Below the pieces are notes generated by a model. The model did not search any database. It was not told the origin of the DNA and was given only the letters and a program-made list of their open reading frames with translations. DNA of 64,000 nt. Source: an uncultured bacterium. Its GTDB lineage: Bacteria > Verrucomicrobiota > Lentisphaeria > Victivallales > UBA1829. Positions 35,821 through 44,087 of the stretch are shown piece by piece. The translations under genes were made by a program, and so were the position numbers. Location of the stretch: positions 124,001 through 188,000 of the forward strand of contig CASFTV010000002.1 in assembly GCA_949297765.1 (NCBI GenBank), written 5' to 3'. Positions within the stretch are counted from its first letter, which is position 1, and every line of letters starts with the position of its first letter.

Positions 35821-37344
35821 TTACTTTTCATTTGCAACGAGTTCCGTGATTTCGGTCAGTTTTCCGGAAATCGCGGAGATGTCGGAATCGGGATGGACGA
35901 AATGGGCTTCGGCGGTCAGGAAGAAATGCGTGGTTTCCGCATTCCGGGTTGTGGTGCCGAAGATGTATTTCAGAATCGGAAGTTCGCAGAGGAACGGAAC
36001 GCCGATCGTCTGCTCCACATCCATTCGCCGGGACCAGGAGGCCAGAAGCGATTCCTGCTTCATGCGGATGGTTCCGAATCCCTGCAGCGTCGAGGTTTCC
36101 GTCAGTTCATTGCCGTAGTTGTTGCGCTCGGTGACGCTGGTGTTGGCAAGTTCATACTGAAAATCGAAGATCCCGGAAAACTTCTTTTCGTAATCTTCCG
36201 CGGAGCAGGGGAGAAGTCCGTTTTTATCGTGCTTCACATCATTGAAGCAGATCGTCGGCGAACTGATGTTCAGAGTCAGATTCGCGGCGGTGGAGGGGTC
36301 CACATAGGTTTTGTCGTTCTCCTTTTTGAGGATGTTCTGATAATCCGGCGTCAGCGAGGTCGATGCGCTCTTCCCGTTGCGGAGCGTGAGGCTGACCTCG
36401 GAAAGCTGACGCGCTCTGCCGTTCTGCTGGAGAAGACGGAGAAAGCTCATGTCAAATGCCGGAGCAAAAAACAGGGAACCGTATCCCCAGCTCATGCTGT
36501 CGGAGATGAACGGCATCAGTTTGTTTGCCACTTCCGCAACCTGAACGGTTTCGTTCCAGCGTCCGGCGAACAGATCGGCGCCGAATCCGGCAATCTGAAG
36601 ACCGGGCCCGTTCTTCCAGGCGGCATAGTCGATGCCGATGTCCCGGAGATCGCTGTCCCGGATCTCGTACAGTCGGAAGGAGACGATCACCTGCGGAACC
36701 GGACGGTCCAGCCAGGCAAGATATTTCAAAAGATCGCTGCTCTTGTTCGCGGAATCCTTCCAGTAGATCAGGTTGGAGGCCGAATCGTAAAGCACGCGGG
36801 CGTCATATTTCCCGGCGGAGGTGTCTTCCGTATCCGCGGAGTAGTTGTACCCGGAGGCGTCGGCCGGGATGCCCGCTTTGATCATCAGCGTGACCATCTC
36901 CTGCGAAGAACGCCATTTCGGATTGTAGACATACCGGGTGATGCCGGTTCCCCGGACAATCGAACCGTTGATGTCTTTGATTCTGCTCGGCCGGTCCATT
37001 TTGGCGACCATGTCGTCCACATACGGCATCATTGCCACAGGAGTCGTGACTGCGATCCACTGCTGCTTTGCCGCGGAATAATTGATCCGGTCCACTTTTG
37101 AATTCGTCGAATAGCGCATGACCGCGCCGAGAACAAACGGAACAATGTCGTTTGCCTTGATGTGCTTGAGAGAGTAGACTTTGGTGACCATGTAATCCTG
37201 TGCATCATCCTCGATGAAACGGATTCTTCTGGTCTTTTCGGGCGCGGCTCCCGCCGCCTGACTCGCAGGATCGAAGGCTTCCACGGAGCCGACCGCTCCG
37301 AGAAACGCCGCAGCAAATCCCGCCGTCTTCCATGCTTTGTTCAT
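35821..37344 (-). CDS. Secretin-like protein, paralogue B (shorter and more divergent)
   Basis: A 507-residue exported protein (signal KTAGFAAAFLGAVGSVEA) colinear with paralogue A: VTKVYSLKHIKANDIVPFVLGAV matches the A N-domain; VPQVIVSFRLYEIRDSD...DIGIDYAAWKNG matches A's PQVRIRYTVYELNAEND...KIGADFQAWKNN; and GVPFLCELPILKYIFG occupies the secretin loop. The strand before that loop lacks the usual IGG motif seen in A. The pair may form a mixed ring, or B may be an accessory. It is the first gene of a two-gene operon behind a long leader with a hairpin at 37366-37397. Confidence 0.75.
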   Translation of the reverse strand: MNKAWKTAGFAAAFLGAVGSVEAFDPASQAAGAAPEKTRRIRFIEDDAQDYMVTKVYSLKHIKANDIVPFVLGAVMRYSTNSKVDRINYSAAKQQWIAVTTPVAMMPYVDDMVAKMDRPSRIKDINGSIVRGTGITRYVYNPKWRSSQEMVTLMIKAGIPADASGYNYSADTEDTSAGKYDARVLYDSASNLIYWKDSANKSSDLLKYLAWLDRPVPQVIVSFRLYEIRDSDLRDIGIDYAAWKNGPGLQIAGFGADLFAGRWNETVQVAEVANKLMPFISDSMSWGYGSLFFAPAFDMSFLRLLQQNGRARQLSEVSLTLRNGKSASTSLTPDYQNILKKENDKTYVDPSTAANLTLNISSPTICFNDVKHDKNGLLPCSAEDYEKKFSGIFDFQYELANTSVTERNNYGNELTETSTLQGFGTIRMKQESLLASWSRRMDVEQTIGVPFLCELPILKYIFGTTTRNAETTHFFLTAEAHFVHPDSDISAISGKLTEITELVANEK

Positions 37345-37365
37345 ACAAACTCCTTGTTCGTGTTG

Positions 37366-37397
37366 AAGCAGGGTCCCCGCGGGGCTTCTCCCTGCTT
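37366..37397 (-). promoter_or_regulatory. 5'-leader hairpin of the secretin operon
   Basis: On the minus strand AAGCAGGG and CCCTGCTT form an 8-bp stem enclosing the self-complementary CCCCGCGGGG, 21 bases before the start codon of paralogue B. There is no T run after it, so it may affect translation or mRNA stability rather than terminate. I found no convincing promoter upstream. Confidence 0.5.
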
Positions 37398-37510
37398 TCC
37401 CGATACTGTACAGGCGGAGTTTTGATCCTTTGTGCGCCGAATGTTCGATTTCCGTTAAACCGCAGATCCGTGGACGGTGGGTTGAAACAAGAGATCCCGC
37501 GGCGGAAAAT

Positions 37511-37552
37511 GAAAAGGCCCGCCGGAATCCCAGAGGATTTTCCGGCGGGCCT
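37511..37552 (-). terminator. Intrinsic terminator of the sialate O-acetylesterase gene
   Basis: On the minus strand a 13-bp stem, AGGCCCGCCGGAA with TTCCGGCGGGCCT, is followed by TTTTCATTTT. It lies 22 bases after the stop codon. Confidence 0.9.
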
Positions 37553-37573
37553 GAAGAACGGATGCGGAAGAAC

Positions 37574-39694
37574 TTATTTCTTTTTCTTCAGCAGATAGTC
37601 CGGAGTGTCGGTCCGGAACGGACAGGCGGGGAACCCGTCCAGATTGTACAGATTCGGGTTGCCCGGATAGTTCGCCCATGCGTACCGGACGGCAACCGGA
37701 TTCTTCACGGAATCCGCCCAGACCAGGACGCTGTTGCCTTCCACGCGGGCGTTGGCCCAGACAAATTTTCCGTCCTTGCCTGCGATGGCAAAGCTGTTCA
37801 GCTTTTTCCCTTTGACATAGAGGCCTTTGCCGACGTTGGTGAAGCCGAGACGGATCTTGTCGCCTTCGATCTTCATGGATTCATACATCGGTCCGGCGGT
37901 GACGCCCTTCCAGTTGTAGGCGAGGCGTTCCGCTTCACGGGCGGCGCGGTAGCCGAGGGTCTGTTTATCGGCGGGATGAATGTCCGAATGGTCACCGATA
38001 TCAATGGCAACCGCCATGCCCGTGTTCGGCACGTTCAGTGTGGCGGTCTGCACTTCCCGCAGCATGGCCCAGTCGCTGTCCGCAGGCGGACGGTTTTTCC
38101 AGAAGTCATCGACAAGACGGATTTTCGGATTGTGCCGCTCGAATGCCGCAAGCTGAGCAAAAATGAACGGCATATTCGGGTTCTTCCATTTCGCGCGCCA
38201 GTCTTTGATCAGCAGCGGGTGCAGAACCATGTAGTCCTGATAGGCTCCTGCGTTGGATTCGCCCTGGTACCAGAGAATGCCCTGAATGGGATAGACCGTC
38301 CACGGAGCAATCATGGAGTTGTAGAGCGTTGCGGGGAACTGCGGCGAGGTCAGCGAGTAGTTCGCCGTTACGCTCGGACGGCGGCCGATCTTTTTCGGAT
38401 CGACTTTGAATTCCACTTTGGTCTTCCAGGTCCCGTCGAGAGAGCGGCGCTGAACCTGGTCGTCGCCGACCTGAATGTAGATCTGGTTCGACGGGGAGGT
38501 GAATCCTCCGTTGCTGAACGTGTCGATCACGCGGACCGCCAGCGTGTTGCGTCCCGCCTTCACAAGAGAGCCGGGGATCGTGTACAGACGTTTGTATTCC
38601 CAGTAGTTCGGAACGTCGGGACCCGTTGCGCCGACCTTGACGCCGTTGAAGAATGTTTCGTCGCAGTCATCCACCGCTCCGAGCGAGAGGCGCAGGTCTT
38701 TGCCTGCCCAGCTCTTGGGAATGTCGATGTCGCGGCGGAACCAGACCACGCCGTCCATGTTCGGATCAATCACGCCGGGGACTTTAGCGTTCTCCCAGGA
38801 GGAAACGTCGAAATCAGGATCTTTCCACTTTTCCGCAGCCTTGGTTTCGGCGGCATACGTTGAAAGGAACTTCTGATACCAGGCATTGAAAAGAGCATTG
38901 AGTTTTTCATTGCCGCGTTTGATTTTTTCTTTTTCCCGGCTGACGGAGGCGGGATCTTCAGCAACACGGATCTGAGAGAGTTCCGCTTTCCGGTCGGCGG
39001 ATTTGAATCCCTCTTTGCTGATCCATGCCTCAATGCGGGTTCCTCCCCAGCTGGAGTGAATCAGCCCGATCGGAATCTTGAGATCCCGGAACAGCTGGCG
39101 TCCGAAATAGAAGCCGAAGGCGCTGAAGTCCTTTACGGTTTCCGGCGAGCAGACCACCCAGCCGGGGCCATTGGTCGCGGTGCGCGCAACGCCGGGCGAG
39201 ACAATCCGGGCGGTATTGTAAAGACGGATTTCGGGATAGTTGGCGCGCTTCGCCTCTTCCTGTCCGTTTTTGCTGCTCCAGTACGGTCCGCTGCTCCAGA
39301 CCGGCATCTGCATATTGGACTGGCCCGAGCAGAGCCACACCTCGCCGATCAGAACATCGGTGAAGGTAATGGTTTTCGCCCCTTCCGCTCCGGTCACGGA
39401 AACGGTATAAGGGCCGCCAGCCTCCATCGCGGGGAGGACCGCCTCCCACACGCCCTCTTTATTTGCGGTCGCGCAGACGGTGCTGTCCGCAATCGTCACA
39501 TTGACGCTTTTTCCCGCCTCGGCCGTTCCGACAATCCGGATCGGCACATTGCGCTGGAGCACCATATGGTCTCCGTAAATGTTGTTCACCGCGAATTTTT
39601 CCGCATTTCCTTTCTGACAGGTCTGGAACATGGCGCAGGCGCCAAGGACAAACGCTGCCGAAACGGAGAGTGCGAAGTACAGTAGTTTTTTCAT
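37574..39694 (-). CDS. Sialate O-acetylesterase-family lipoprotein with jelly-roll insert
   Basis: A 706-residue SGNH-type esterase. The N-terminal lipobox VLGAC predicts a lipid-anchored, probably outer-membrane, protein. A beta domain (HMVLQRNVPIRIVGTAEAG) precedes the catalytic core with nucleophile Ser in WLCSGQSNMQMPVW, IGLIHSSWGGTRIEAWIS, and the Asp/His pair in DIGDHSDIHPADKQTLG. Between the two halves of the core, about residues 290-420, there is a sugar-binding jelly-roll like GH2 (DGVVWFRRDIDIPKSWAGKDLRLSLG, KAGRNTLAVRVID). The family removes acetyl groups from sialic acids or xylans; which one cannot be told here. Own promoter and terminator make it a single-gene unit. Confidence 0.9.
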   Translation of the reverse strand: MKKLLYFALSVSAAFVLGACAMFQTCQKGNAEKFAVNNIYGDHMVLQRNVPIRIVGTAEAGKSVNVTIADSTVCATANKEGVWEAVLPAMEAGGPYTVSVTGAEGAKTITFTDVLIGEVWLCSGQSNMQMPVWSSGPYWSSKNGQEEAKRANYPEIRLYNTARIVSPGVARTATNGPGWVVCSPETVKDFSAFGFYFGRQLFRDLKIPIGLIHSSWGGTRIEAWISKEGFKSADRKAELSQIRVAEDPASVSREKEKIKRGNEKLNALFNAWYQKFLSTYAAETKAAEKWKDPDFDVSSWENAKVPGVIDPNMDGVVWFRRDIDIPKSWAGKDLRLSLGAVDDCDETFFNGVKVGATGPDVPNYWEYKRLYTIPGSLVKAGRNTLAVRVIDTFSNGGFTSPSNQIYIQVGDDQVQRRSLDGTWKTKVEFKVDPKKIGRRPSVTANYSLTSPQFPATLYNSMIAPWTVYPIQGILWYQGESNAGAYQDYMVLHPLLIKDWRAKWKNPNMPFIFAQLAAFERHNPKIRLVDDFWKNRPPADSDWAMLREVQTATLNVPNTGMAVAIDIGDHSDIHPADKQTLGYRAAREAERLAYNWKGVTAGPMYESMKIEGDKIRLGFTNVGKGLYVKGKKLNSFAIAGKDGKFVWANARVEGNSVLVWADSVKNPVAVRYAWANYPGNPNLYNLDGFPACPFRTDTPDYLLKKKK

Positions 39695-39727
39695 ACAGAA
39701 CCTCTCCCTGTTGTTTGGTGATATATA

Positions 39728-39755
39728 AAAATACTGGTATTTCAGTTTATTTCAA
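39728..39755 (-). promoter_or_regulatory. Promoter of the esterase gene
   Basis: Minus-strand TTGAAA (39750-39755) and TATTTT (39728-39733), spacing 16. It overlaps an inverted repeat. Confidence 0.65.
39729..39742. promoter_or_regulatory. Inverted repeat overlapping the esterase promoter, possible operator
   Basis: AAATACTGGTATTT has 6-base arms around TG and covers the -10 and part of the spacer. A repressor here would block transcription; no regulator gene is nearby. Confidence 0.4.
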
Positions 39756-39835
39756 GTTGAATGCGATGAAATTTCCGTAAAATCGCCGGGCGAATGTCCT
39801 CTTTTCCCCGTTGCATGGCCGGACAGGACCGCGTC

Positions 39836-40246
39836 TTATTCTTCCGCCCGCTGGAAGAGAAGGTTGAGCCTGCGGGTGCGGGGACCGTCATATTCGCAGA
39901 AATAGACCCCCTGCCACCGGCCAAGACGGAGACTTCCGTTCACGACCGGGAGCACGACCGAAAATCCGGTCAGAACGGCTTTCAGATGAGCGTCGCTGTT
40001 GCCTTCGCAGTGCCGGTAGAACGGTTCGCTGCGCGGAATCAGTTTTTCCAGTTTTGCAAGCAGGTCGTGGCGGACGTCCGGATCGGCATTTTCATTGATT
40101 GTCACGCCCGCCGTGGTGTGCGGACAGAAAACATGGCAGATCCCGCATGCCAGATCGTTCGGAATCCGGGCCTGGATCAGATCCGTGATGTCGAGAAGCT
40201 CACACGGCTTCCGGGTTTGAAGAACAAGTTCCGCCATAAGATTCAT
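39836..40246 (-). CDS. yjbQ: YjbQ/UPF0047 family protein
   Basis: A 136-residue protein with the family core GICHVFCPHTTAGVTINENADPDV, the middle HCEGNSDAHLKAVLTGFSVVLPV and the C-terminal LGRWQGVYFCEYDGPRTRRL. The conserved His, Thr and Glu positions surround a metal site. The E. coli member can act as a weak thiamine-phosphate synthase, but the physiological role of the family is unsettled. It overlaps the tlyA stop by four bases and is last in the operon that begins with the secreted protein at 42975. No terminator hairpin is clear after it. Confidence 0.92.
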   Translation of the reverse strand: MNLMAELVLQTRKPCELLDITDLIQARIPNDLACGICHVFCPHTTAGVTINENADPDVRHDLLAKLEKLIPRSEPFYRHCEGNSDAHLKAVLTGFSVVLPVVNGSLRLGRWQGVYFCEYDGPRTRRLNLLFQRAEE

Positions 40247-40980
40247 CCTTTCTGAAAAACGGTAATGTACTCCTGGTTGCCCTTCGGTCCTTTGATGGCC
40301 GACGGGGTCGTTTCAAGAAACGTCCAGCCGAGACGTTCCACGGCAAACCGTTTCACCTTTTCGACGCACGCTTCCCGGACCGCCGGATCCGTGACAACTC
40401 CGCCGGGAGGCACATCTTTCCGGTCTGCTTCGAACTGCGGTTTCACCAGAATGAAGGCTTTCGCCCCCCGCTTCATCACGACGTCGGCTGCCGGCAGAAT
40501 CCGGGTGGCGGAAATGAAGGAAACATCCATCACCGCCAGATCCACCTCTTCCGGAATCACGGACCGGTCCAGCGAGTGGGCGTTGACCCCTTCCAGACAG
40601 ACCACGCGCGGATCATTCCGCAGCTTCGCATGGAGCAGCCCTTTGCCGACATCGACCGCGTAAACCCGTTCCGCTCCGCTGCGGAGCATCACATCCGTGA
40701 ATCCGCCCGTGGATGCGCCGATGTCGACAGCGACCATCCCCGTCAGGTCCGGGAGAAGACGTTCGAGCGCCGGCCGGAGTTTCTGCGCTCCGCGGCTGGC
40801 GAAGCTCTCCTCCGTATCCACCAGCAGGGCCGCTTCGAACGGAACGGTCTCCGATGCCTTGCGGACCGGCATATCCGGATTGTGCCGGACGCGCCCTTCC
40901 AGAATCATGCGGAGCGCTTCCTCCCGGTCGGAACAGATGCCGTGGGCGGTGAGCCAGTCGTCTACCCGGATCTTCTTCAT
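40243..40980 (-). CDS. tlyA: TlyA-family rRNA methyltransferase/hemolysin-like protein
   Basis: A 245-residue protein. An N-terminal S4 RNA-binding domain (RVDDWLTAHGICSDREEALRMILEGRV, residues 4-30) precedes an FtsJ-type SAM domain with RGAQKLRPALERL, VAVDIGASTGGFTDVML (SAM-binding loop), DLAVMDVSFISATRIL and LVKPQFEADR. The family methylates 2'-O of cytidine in 16S and 23S rRNA in mycobacteria; the haemolysin label is historical. It is coupled by ATGA to both neighbours: mtnA upstream and yjbQ downstream. Confidence 0.92.
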   Translation of the reverse strand: MKKIRVDDWLTAHGICSDREEALRMILEGRVRHNPDMPVRKASETVPFEAALLVDTEESFASRGAQKLRPALERLLPDLTGMVAVDIGASTGGFTDVMLRSGAERVYAVDVGKGLLHAKLRNDPRVVCLEGVNAHSLDRSVIPEEVDLAVMDVSFISATRILPAADVVMKRGAKAFILVKPQFEADRKDVPPGGVVTDPAVREACVEKVKRFAVERLGWTFLETTPSAIKGPKGNQEYITVFQKG

Positions 40981-42038
40981 ATCGAGGAGCAGACCCCCTT
41001 TTCCGTAATATAGCCGGTGATCAGGGAGGCCGGTGTCACATCGAACGCCGGGTTGTAGACCTTTATCTTCTGCGGCGAAATGCGCAGTCCGTTGATCGTG
41101 GTGATCTCGGATTCGTGGCGCTGTTCGATCGGGATGGCGGATCCGTCCGGTGCCGCCCGGTCGATCGTGGAACTCGGAATCGCAACATAGAACGGAATAT
41201 GATGGTAGTTGGCCGCGATTGCAAGCTGATAGGTTCCGATCTTGTTGGCGGCATCTCCGTTTGCCGCGACCCGGTCGGCCCCGACAATCACCAGATCGAC
41301 GCGGCCTTCCCGCATCACCTGCGCCGCCATCGAATCACAGATTGTGGTCACGTCGATTCCGCTGTACAAGAGTTCCCATGCGGTCAGGCGCGCTCCCTGA
41401 AGCAGCGGACGTGTTTCGTCGGAATAGACGCGGATCCGCAGTCCCGCCTCCTGGGCCGCATAGATCGGGGCAAGCGCCGTTCCGCATCCTCCGGTCGCCA
41501 GTGCGCCGGCATTGCAGTGGGTCAGGATCCCCATGCCGTCCCGGATCAGGGTCCGTCCGTTCTGGCCGATGGCGCTGCACATGGCGATGTCCTCGTCGAG
41601 AATTTCGAGCGCTTCCGTGAGAAGGATCTTCAGCAGTCCGGCGACTGTTTTCTCCTGAGCCGAGACCGTCCGTCCGCAGCAGCGGCGCAGCGCCCACGAA
41701 AGATTGACCGCGGTCGGGCGCGACGATTCCAGATACTCCGCCGTCTGCCTCAGTTTCCGGAGAAATTCCGCGCAGTCTTCCGTTCCGAATCTCTGCGCGC
41801 AGGCGGCCAGCCCGAGCGCCGCCGCACAGCCGATGGCGGGTGCTCCGCGGACCGCAAGACGCTGAATGGCGTCGTAGATGGTTTCCGGTGTGGAAAGAGT
41901 GATCCGTTTCAGCGAACCGGGAAGCAGGGTCTGGTCGATGATGTCGACGCCGCCGGGAGTCAGCGGATCCAGCGACGGATCCGGCTTCAGATAGAACCTC
42001 CCGTCCGCCGAACGCCACTGGACGGTGTTCGGACGCAT
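40977..42038 (-). CDS. mtnA: Methylthioribose-1-phosphate isomerase (MtnA/eIF2B-alpha-like)
   Basis: A 353-residue isomerase of the methionine salvage pathway. It starts MRPNTVQW and has AIQRLAVRGAPAIGCAAALGL, ILTHCNAGALATGGCGTAL (active-site Cys), VYSDETRPLLQGARLTAWEL, LVIVGADRVAANGDAANKIGTYQLA (catalytic Asp) and YNPAFDVTPASLITGYITEKG. These are the MtnA-specific motifs of the eIF2B-like fold. ATG 42038 is chosen with GAGGAGG upstream; longer in-frame reading to 42137 lies inside the preceding gene. No other salvage gene is in the window; activity on other aldose-1-phosphates is possible. Confidence 0.93.
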   Translation of the reverse strand: MRPNTVQWRSADGRFYLKPDPSLDPLTPGGVDIIDQTLLPGSLKRITLSTPETIYDAIQRLAVRGAPAIGCAAALGLAACAQRFGTEDCAEFLRKLRQTAEYLESSRPTAVNLSWALRRCCGRTVSAQEKTVAGLLKILLTEALEILDEDIAMCSAIGQNGRTLIRDGMGILTHCNAGALATGGCGTALAPIYAAQEAGLRIRVYSDETRPLLQGARLTAWELLYSGIDVTTICDSMAAQVMREGRVDLVIVGADRVAANGDAANKIGTYQLAIAANYHHIPFYVAIPSSTIDRAAPDGSAIPIEQRHESEITTINGLRISPQKIKVYNPAFDVTPASLITGYITEKGVCSSI

Positions 42039-42042
42039 GAAA

Positions 42043-42975
42043 TCAATCCTCCTCGCTGTTGTTTTTCGAACTGCCGAAGACATCTTTTGTTTCGGTTTTC
42101 CCTTCTTCGAGGAAGGGGAGTTCCTTGAGTTCTTCATAGTCGATGTCTTTACGGGCCATGCGTCCGCCGTTGATGCTTACCCGGGCGGTCTTGGGATCCC
42201 GTACAAGGAATGGAGTCGTGGAGGTCCGCATGTAGACGGTCCGGTTTTCAAGAACTCCGTTGTGGTCGTAGATATAGTGTGCATAAACTTTCGGCGAAAC
42301 CGCCACCATGATGTGGATGCGCGCCAGAGCGTCGATTTCCAGCTGCGGCTTCAGATTCGGTCCGATGTCGAACCCGATCCGCCGGACCGCGTAAACGTGA
42401 TGTTCGTCGTCAATCATCAGATAGTAATAGATATTGCGTCCGTCGGAGAAGGAGAGCAGCTTGTAGGTCCGGCTTTCGATCTTCTGGCTGACCTTTTTTC
42501 CGGTATAGTCAGGCAGTCCGAATTTCCGGCTCCACAGGACGCTGCCTTTCCGGACCCGGAAGGTCGATTCGTTCGATTCATACGCCGCTTTGAGCTGCGG
42601 ATGCCGGACAATCGCGCGCACCGTGTAAAGACCTTCGTCCTGCAGCGAGTAATAGGAGGCGAGGTTGAAGGTGAAGGTCCGTGCCTCTCCGGGCGCGAGA
42701 ATGATTCCCTCCAGCATCGGCCGGACGGAAGAATTCATCAGATTCGCCAGTCGTCTTTCCGGCGTCAGAATGCGGAATGTGATCTCTCCCTGAAGATTTT
42801 TCGAACTTCCGAATGCTATCGGATGGGAGGTGTAGTTCCGAAGCAGAACACGCATCGGAATGGCATCGTACTTCATGCAGACCGGATACGCCGGTTCGAT
42901 TTTCACCGCAATCTGTGCAAACAGCGGAATGCCCGCCGACAGAAACAGCAGCGGAAGAAGATTTCGGATTCTCAT
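42043..42975 (-). CDS. Exported protein of unknown function
   Basis: A 310-residue protein with a signal peptide (NLLPLLFLSAGIPLFAQ). The mature part opens with an immunoglobulin-like beta domain (IAVKIEPAYPVCMKYDAIPMRVLLRN, LAPGEARTFTFNLASYYSL), followed by a region with IYYYLMIDDEHHVYAVRRIGF and HIMVAVSPKVYAHYIYDHNG, and an acidic tail. I recognise no family. The layout suggests a periplasmic or surface beta-rich protein. It has its own promoter at 43008-43037 and is followed by mtnA after a four-base gap. Confidence 0.7.
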   Translation of the reverse strand: MRIRNLLPLLFLSAGIPLFAQIAVKIEPAYPVCMKYDAIPMRVLLRNYTSHPIAFGSSKNLQGEITFRILTPERRLANLMNSSVRPMLEGIILAPGEARTFTFNLASYYSLQDEGLYTVRAIVRHPQLKAAYESNESTFRVRKGSVLWSRKFGLPDYTGKKVSQKIESRTYKLLSFSDGRNIYYYLMIDDEHHVYAVRRIGFDIGPNLKPQLEIDALARIHIMVAVSPKVYAHYIYDHNGVLENRTVYMRTSTTPFLVRDPKTARVSINGGRMARKDIDYEELKELPFLEEGKTETKDVFGSSKNNSEED

Positions 42976-43007
42976 AAACTTGATTCCTTCCGTTAAAGTG
43001 TTGTGGT

Positions 43008-43037
43008 ATCATACATCGGACTGCCGCCGATTGCCAG
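43008..43037 (-). promoter_or_regulatory. Promoter of the exported protein-mtnA-tlyA-yjbQ operon
   Basis: Minus-strand CTGGCA (43032-43037) and TATGAT (43008-43013) with 18-base spacing, 32 bases before the start codon. Confidence 0.5.
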
Positions 43038-43044
43038 TGCTTTT

Positions 43045-44070
43045 TCAGAGAGCCAGCAGTTTTTCCATGGATTTTTTCACATTTTCCGCGGGAATTGCCC
43101 GATGACATCCGCCGTCGGCGCACTCCCGTTTGAAGCATCGGAGGCAGGGCAGGTCCGGCGTCAGGATTTCCGCACGTCTTGTGAAAGGTCCGGTCAGGAC
43201 CGGGTCGGTCGGTCCGAACAGTGCCGTCACCGGGGTCCCGAGAGCGGCGGCAATGTGCATCGGCCCGCTGTCGTTGCAGAGCAGAAGATGCGATTTCCGG
43301 ATCGCCTCCACCAGTTCCGGCATGCCGGTCAATCCGGTCAGGTTCACGCAGGGCGCCCGCAGATGTTTCCGCACCTCTTCTCCAAGAGCTTTTTCGTTCG
43401 GTGAGCCGAGAATGAGAAACGAATATTCCGGATGACTCTGATAGAACAGGTTCAGCGCTTCCGCAAAAAATTCCGGCGGCCACTGCTTGGAATTCCAGCG
43501 TGCGCCCGGAGCAAGCGCAATGAGTTTTTCTTTTCCGAAATTGCGGAGGAGAGTTCCCACCTTCTGCGTTGCCGCGGAATTGACCGGCAGTTCAAATACG
43601 GCATCTTCCGGTTCCGGAATTCCGAGGAATTCCGCCATCATCGCCAGATTTTTCCGGACGGCATGGCGGGCCGGTTCTCCCGCATTCAGTTTTTCCCGGT
43701 AGAAGATCCGCGATGCCCATTCGCGGGCGGCGGCCGGACCGGCGACGGTCCGGGTCTTCGCCAGACGGGCGATCAGCGCGCTGCGGAGCAGTCCCTGCAG
43801 GTCGATGACCGCGTCATAGCGGGAGCGCCGGATTGAGGAGAACAGTTCCGCAAACGCCTTCGGAAACCTGGGAATCTGCCCCATTTCCTTGCGCCGGAAT
43901 GGAATGATTTTCCTGATCGCGGGGTGATACTGGACAATCGGGGCAAAAGCCGGAACCACCAGCCAGTCGATCTCCGCTTCCGGTTCATGGCGGGCGAGCA
44001 GGGAGACCGCCGGGAACGCATGAATCACATCTCCGAGACTGCTGGGTTTGACAATCAGAAACCGCTTCAT
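43045..44070 (-). CDS. Glycosyltransferase family 9 (heptosyltransferase-like)
   Basis: A 341-residue GT-B enzyme. The N-terminal half has FLIVKPSSLGDVIHAFPAVSLL, typical of WaaC/WaaF, and EIDWLVVPAFAPIV. The C-terminal half has IALAPGARWNSKQWPPEFF, FLILGSPNEKALGEEV, the acceptor/donor motif LLLCNDSGPMHIAAALGTPVTALFGPTDP and a final Cys pair region DLPCLRCFKRECADGGCHR. Such enzymes add heptose to lipid A-linked core sugars. It sits 17 bases after the phosphoesterase stop. Sugar specificity is not readable; the distal Cys-rich segment is common in the family. Confidence 0.9.
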   Translation of the reverse strand: MKRFLIVKPSSLGDVIHAFPAVSLLARHEPEAEIDWLVVPAFAPIVQYHPAIRKIIPFRRKEMGQIPRFPKAFAELFSSIRRSRYDAVIDLQGLLRSALIARLAKTRTVAGPAAAREWASRIFYREKLNAGEPARHAVRKNLAMMAEFLGIPEPEDAVFELPVNSAATQKVGTLLRNFGKEKLIALAPGARWNSKQWPPEFFAEALNLFYQSHPEYSFLILGSPNEKALGEEVRKHLRAPCVNLTGLTGMPELVEAIRKSHLLLCNDSGPMHIAAALGTPVTALFGPTDPVLTGPFTRRAEILTPDLPCLRCFKRECADGGCHRAIPAENVKKSMEKLLAL

Positions 44071-44087
44071 TCCGCCGCCTCCCGCGG

